DNA from: an uncultured Faecalibacterium sp.
GTDB taxonomy: Bacteria; Bacillota; Clostridia; Oscillospirales; Ruminococcaceae
Direction: 5' to 3'
NCBI GenBank assembly: GCA_937907025.1
Contig: CALESJ010000013.1
Location: 1 to 17,132, forward strand
Length of the DNA: 17,132 nt
A model generated the notes under the pieces. The model worked only from the letters and a program-made list of their open reading frames with translations, had not been told where the DNA came from and ran no database searches. Each line of letters opens with the position of its first letter. The stretch's first letter is position 1. Positions 15,029-17,132 of the stretch are shown here, one piece after another. Made by a program: the position numbers and the translations under genes.

Positions 15029-16038
15029 AGACTTCCGGGATGCATGGGCAGCTTGAGGATAAAACGGGCACCGGGACCGGGGTTCCGGTTTTCAGCCTTC
15101 ACACTGCCGCCCTGGGCCCGGACCAATTCCGCCGCCAACGCCAGGCCGATGCCTGCACTGCCTGGAGCCGCATTACTGCCACGGTAAAATCTGCGGAACA
15201 GATAGGGCATATCCGATTCCGGGATGCCGGGGCCGTTGTCTTCCACTGTGATCATAAGGTTCAGAGCATCACCATGCACCGTGATCTTCACGAAACCGCC
15301 TTCCGGGGCATGTTCCGAAGCATTTTTGATCAGGTTGGTGACTGCCTCTGCGGTCCATTTTTCATCTCCTTCCCACCGGAGGTCTTGTAGGCAATTTACT
15401 TCCAACGTCTGGCAGCGCAGTTCCAGGGCCACCCTGACCGGAGCGGCGGCCCTATCCAGCAAAGAAGGGATGGACATTGCTTTTCTTTCCAGTTCCAGAC
15501 ACCCGGCATCCAATCTGGACAAGGTCAGCAGCCGCTCCAGCAGCCACTGCATCCGTTCCAGTTGGGACGTCAGCTGGCCGGTAAATTCCTGCCGCTTCTC
15601 CTTGGGCAAGTCTGGCCGAGCCAGCAGATCGGCCATGACCAACATCCCGGTAAGAGGTGTGCGCAGCTGATGGGAAATGCTGCCCAGGAGCTGCTGCAGG
15701 AACTCCTTGTCATGGGCCAGCTGGTCACTTTGCTGGCGCAGGGTCACAGTGATCTTGTACAGGTCATTCTTCAGGAGGCTCAGTTCCCCTTCCCGATTGT
15801 CCCGAATATCCAGCAGTTCCCCGCCCGCATAAACCGAAGCCAGATACTCGCCCAGTTCCTGCAGCTTTTGATACCGGCTCCATGTCACGCCCACCCAGAT
15901 CAATGTGGCGAGAAGGACTGAACCTCCCCCGGCCAGAGCTGCCCAAGGGCAACCCAAAAGGCCGCAGAGCAATCCCGAAATCAGAGTCAGTGCCAGGCTG
16001 AGGGCAAAGGGCAGATATAATTCCTTATTTCTTGTCAT
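15025..16038 (-). CDS. Sensor histidine kinase, short-loop membrane type
   Basis: A 337-residue histidine kinase that would phosphorylate the adjacent regulator. Two N-terminal helices (about 9-29 and 34-53) are joined by only a few residues, so there is almost no outside sensing domain. This is the design of intramembrane-sensing kinases such as BceS. A HAMP-like/coiled region follows, then the H-box SISHQLRTPL with His123, N-box NLIKNASEH (235-243), G1 VEDNGPGIP (265-273), F-box LFRRFYRG (280-287) and G2 GSAGIGLALA (293-302). All catalytic motifs are intact. Two ATGs are possible: 16044 leaves only 2 bases to GGAGGT (16047-16052), while 16038 leaves 8, so 16038 is preferred. It overlaps the end of the regulator gene. 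With no sensor domain of its own, it probably reads the state of the ABC permease. Confidence 0.93.
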   Translation of the reverse strand: MTRNKELYLPFALSLALTLISGLLCGLLGCPWAALAGGGSVLLATLIWVGVTWSRYQKLQELGEYLASVYAGGELLDIRDNREGELSLLKNDLYKITVTLRQQSDQLAHDKEFLQQLLGSISHQLRTPLTGMLVMADLLARPDLPKEKRQEFTGQLTSQLERMQWLLERLLTLSRLDAGCLELERKAMSIPSLLDRAAAPVRVALELRCQTLEVNCLQDLRWEGDEKWTAEAVTNLIKNASEHAPEGGFVKITVHGDALNLMITVEDNGPGIPESDMPYLFRRFYRGSNAAPGSAGIGLALAAELVRAQGGSVKAENRNPGPGARFILKLPMHPGSL

Positions 16039-16708
16039 GATCATCCACCTCCAGCCGATATCCTATGCCGCGCACGGTGGAAACAAGGGTCTGCCCGGGC
16101 GTTTCCAGCTTGTCCCGCAGCCGCTTGATATACACAGACAGGGTGTTGTCATTGACGAAATTTCCTGCCACATCCCAGATTCCTTCCAGCAGTTGTCCCC
16201 GGGTCAGGACCTGACCCGGATGTGCGAGAAAGGTAAGCAGCAGACGGTATTCCAAAGCGGTAAGCAGGACAGGGGTCCCGTTGCGGGTCACCTGCCCTTT
16301 TTGCGTATCCACCGTCAGTTCACCCAGCCGGACCAGCTGCTCCCGCTCTCCGGCAGCCCGGCGCAGCACCGCCCGAATACGGCTGGCAACTTCCCGCAAT
16401 CGGAAAGGTTTGACGATATAATCGTCCGCTCCCATATCCAATCCCAGGACTACGCTTCCCTCGTCCCCCTGTGCCGTGGCAAAAATAATCGGGATCTTCC
16501 TGCTTTTGGCGGCAGCGCACAAGTCAAAGCCGCTGCCGTCAGGCAGACCGATATCCACCAAAAGCAGCTGGTATCTTCCCGTTTCCAGAGCTTCTTGCCC
16601 TTGTGCCAGGGTTCCCTTGCAAGTGACCTTCCAGCCCTCCTGTTCCAGAGAATAGGCCAGCCCCGCAGCAATGGTTGTGTCATCTTCAATCAATAATATT
16701 TGAACCAT
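16025..16708 (-). CDS. OmpR-family response regulator
   Basis: A 227-residue response regulator. The receiver domain (1-115) has the acidic pair Glu8-Asp9, phospho-acceptor Asp52 in LLLVDIGLPDGSG, Thr78, and Lys100 in DDYIVKPF. The OmpR/PhoB winged helix follows from about 125, with LTALEYRLLLTFLAHPGQVLTRGQLLEGIW, the recognition helix VNDNTLSVYIKRLRDKL and the final wing TVRGIGYRL. The ATG at 16708 has GAGGA 10 bases upstream. Its 3' end overlaps the kinase gene, so they are translated together. A TGAC-N6-GTCA motif upstream of its own -10 box also occurs before the ABC genes, suggesting it activates both transcripts. Confidence 0.95.
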   Translation of the reverse strand: MVQILLIEDDTTIAAGLAYSLEQEGWKVTCKGTLAQGQEALETGRYQLLLVDIGLPDGSGFDLCAAAKSRKIPIIFATAQGDEGSVVLGLDMGADDYIVKPFRLREVASRIRAVLRRAAGEREQLVRLGELTVDTQKGQVTRNGTPVLLTALEYRLLLTFLAHPGQVLTRGQLLEGIWDVAGNFVNDNTLSVYIKRLRDKLETPGQTLVSTVRGIGYRLEVDDHDKK

Positions 16709-16749
16709 CGGAAAGAATTCCTCATTTCCCTTGTTTGGTGTACTAGATT

Positions 16750-16791
16750 ATTCTACCATGAATCGGCAGTTTGTGTGTGACTGAACTGTCA
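16750..16791 (-). promoter_or_regulatory. Promoter and putative operator of the two-component genes
   Basis: On the - strand a -10 box TAGAAT lies at 16755-16750, about 42 bases before the regulator ATG, with no consensus -35. The palindrome TGACTGAACTGTCA (16778-16791) has arms TGAC and GTCA with a 6-base centre, as in TGACAGTTTTGTCA before the ABC genes. Its TGACTG begins 28 bases from the start of the -10 box. This is consistent with autoregulation. Confidence 0.65.
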
Positions 16792-16856
16792 TCCAAACCG
16801 GAGGACGAAAAAAGGGGAGCAATTTTTTTCTTTTTCTGATTGCACCGCCGGCAGCT

Positions 16857-16879
16857 GTTCTCGTCCCCGATGGCGCACC
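16857..16879 (+). repeat. Inverted copy of the tRNA-Lys 3' end
   Basis: GTTC (16857-16860), two differing bases, then GTCCCCGATGGCGCACC (16863-16879) repeat the T-arm and acceptor end of the tRNA-Lys gene, which lies on the opposite strand at 16946-16968. 21 of 23 bases match, including 17 in a row. The two copies face each other across the tRNA terminator. It is only the last third of a tRNA and cannot itself be a functional tRNA. Confidence 0.88.
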
Positions 16880-16911
16880 GGGTGTGGCTTTCCCATAAGC
16901 ACAGACATAAG

Positions 16912-16942
16912 AAAAAAGCCCTACGTTTCCGTAAGGCTTTCT
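16912..16942 (-). terminator. Terminator of tRNA-Lys
   Basis: On the - strand AAAGCCTTACG, a GAAA tetraloop and CGTAGGGCTTT form an 11-bp stem with one G-U pair, followed by a run of six T. It begins a few bases after the encoded CCA of the tRNA. Confidence 0.92.
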
Positions 16943-16944
16943 TT

Positions 16945-17020
16945 TGGTGCGCCATCGGGGACTCGAACCCAGGACCCACTGATTAAGAGTCAGTTGCTCT
17001 ACCAACTGAGCTAATGGCGC
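16945..17020 (-). tRNA. tRNA-Lys (anticodon CTT)
   Basis: The - strand folds as a standard 73-base tRNA plus an encoded CCA. It has a fully paired 7-bp acceptor stem (GCGCCAT/ATGGCGC), D-arm GCTC-AGTTGGTA-GAGC, anticodon arm ACTGA-CTCTTAA-TCAGT with anticodon CTT (complement of 16985-16987), a 5-base variable loop, and a T-loop TTCGAGT. The T-stem CTGGG/CCCCG has one T-C mismatch at pair 50-64, where an A at 64 would pair. It is followed by its own terminator and preceded by a hairpin and a 5S rRNA end. Confidence 0.95.
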
Positions 17021-17026
17021 TTATAA

Positions 17027-17071
17027 AAGCAATCTCCGGACCGGGCCTATGGCTCGGCCCGGAGGCTGCTT
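17027..17071 (-). terminator. Hairpin between 5S rRNA and tRNA-Lys
   Basis: On the - strand AAGCA, CTCC and GGGCC segments pair in order with GGCCC, GGAG and TGCTT, giving a long GC-rich hairpin with internal bulges. TTTTAT follows directly before the tRNA. It looks like the rRNA operon terminator, though it sits only about 6 bases from the tRNA 5' end and could also be a processing signal. Confidence 0.7.
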
Positions 17072-17082
17072 TCTTTCAGAGA

Positions 17083-17132
17083 AGCCGGCATCTACCTATT
17101 TTCACAGGCCGTTTCCAGCCAACTATCTTCGG
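17083..17132 (-). rRNA. rrf: 5S rRNA, 3' part (cut by window edge)
   Basis: The - strand contains GATAGTTGGCTGGAAACGGC and, further on, GTGAAAATAGGTAGATGCCGG, which match the 3' third of clostridial 5S rRNA (loop D/E and helix I). The end near 17083 is judged from the usual helix I ending (GCCGGCT). The 5' part lies outside the window, so length and pairing of helix I cannot be checked. It implies an rRNA operon on the - strand entering from the right. Confidence 0.78.

Noticed and set aside
14922..15071. Upstream extension of the ABC ATPase frame
   Set aside because: It crosses the promoter and putative operator and is unlike the family; ATG 14921 has AGGAGGG at good spacing.
16806..16856. 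Possible second terminator after tRNA-Lys (- strand GCAAT...ATTGC hairpin with six T afterwards)
   Set aside because: The stem is only about 5-6 A/T-rich pairs with a long loop and four C before the T-run; a far better terminator already follows the tRNA.
16743..17005. Small - strand frames crossing the tRNA-Lys
   Set aside because: They translate the tRNA and its terminator; similar peptide stretches arise only because of the duplicated tRNA end.
1..17132. CRISPR array or long tandem repeats
   Set aside because: No regularly spaced repeats were seen on reading; only short operator-type and terminator-type inverted repeats are present.

Overview
The window looks like a chromosomal segment of a GC-rich, gut-type Firmicute. 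The likely family is Oscillospiraceae/Ruminococcaceae, near Faecalibacterium, Gemmiger or Subdoligranulum. This is inferred from strong AGGAGG ribosome sites, high GC, an LplABC-type sugar importer without its own ATPase, and two-component/ABC-permease operons typical of Clostridia. The taxon is not proven by any single marker here.

Left third (about 52-5405, + strand): a fructan/sucrose-type utilisation operon. It holds the C-terminal piece of one sugar ABC permease, a second complete permease, a substrate-binding lipoprotein, a cytoplasmic GH32 beta-fructosidase and a PfkB-family fructokinase. It ends in a strong intrinsic terminator. Together they would import a fructosyl oligosaccharide, hydrolyse it in the cytoplasm and phosphorylate the fructose. 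The first permease is cut at its 5' side by 50-odd bases of AT-rich, non-homologous sequence.

Middle (5519-8364): a MarR-family repressor and a MATE efflux pump in one unit (MepR/MepA-like layout), driven by a near-consensus promoter overlapped by an unusually regular nested palindrome. A B3-type metallo-beta-lactamase-fold hydrolase with its own promoter runs convergently into the MATE gene, and their stop codons overlap in TTATAA.

Next (8533-11475, - strand): a cytoplasmic GH2 beta-galactosidase, preceded by a 24-codon remnant of a MalG-type sugar permease. This suggests that a larger galactoside operon was truncated upstream. The junction carries an extended -10 promoter that could now drive the beta-galactosidase.

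Right part (11563-16791, - strand): response regulator, short-loop (intramembrane-sensing type) histidine kinase, ABC ATPase and a large duplicated FtsX/MacB-type permease. This is a self-regulated antimicrobial-peptide or envelope-stress type export/detoxification system. A TGAC-N6-GTCA motif occurs in both promoter regions of the cassette, and a TGACTG box sits at exactly the same distance from the -10 in each.

Right edge (- strand): 3' end of a 5S rRNA gene, a hairpin, tRNA-Lys(CTT) and a terminator. An inverted copy of the tRNA 3' end lies about 65 bases beyond the tRNA, towards the two-component cassette. The cassette is thus bounded by a truncated permease on one side and a duplicated tRNA end on the other, which makes insertion or rearrangement plausible but unproven.
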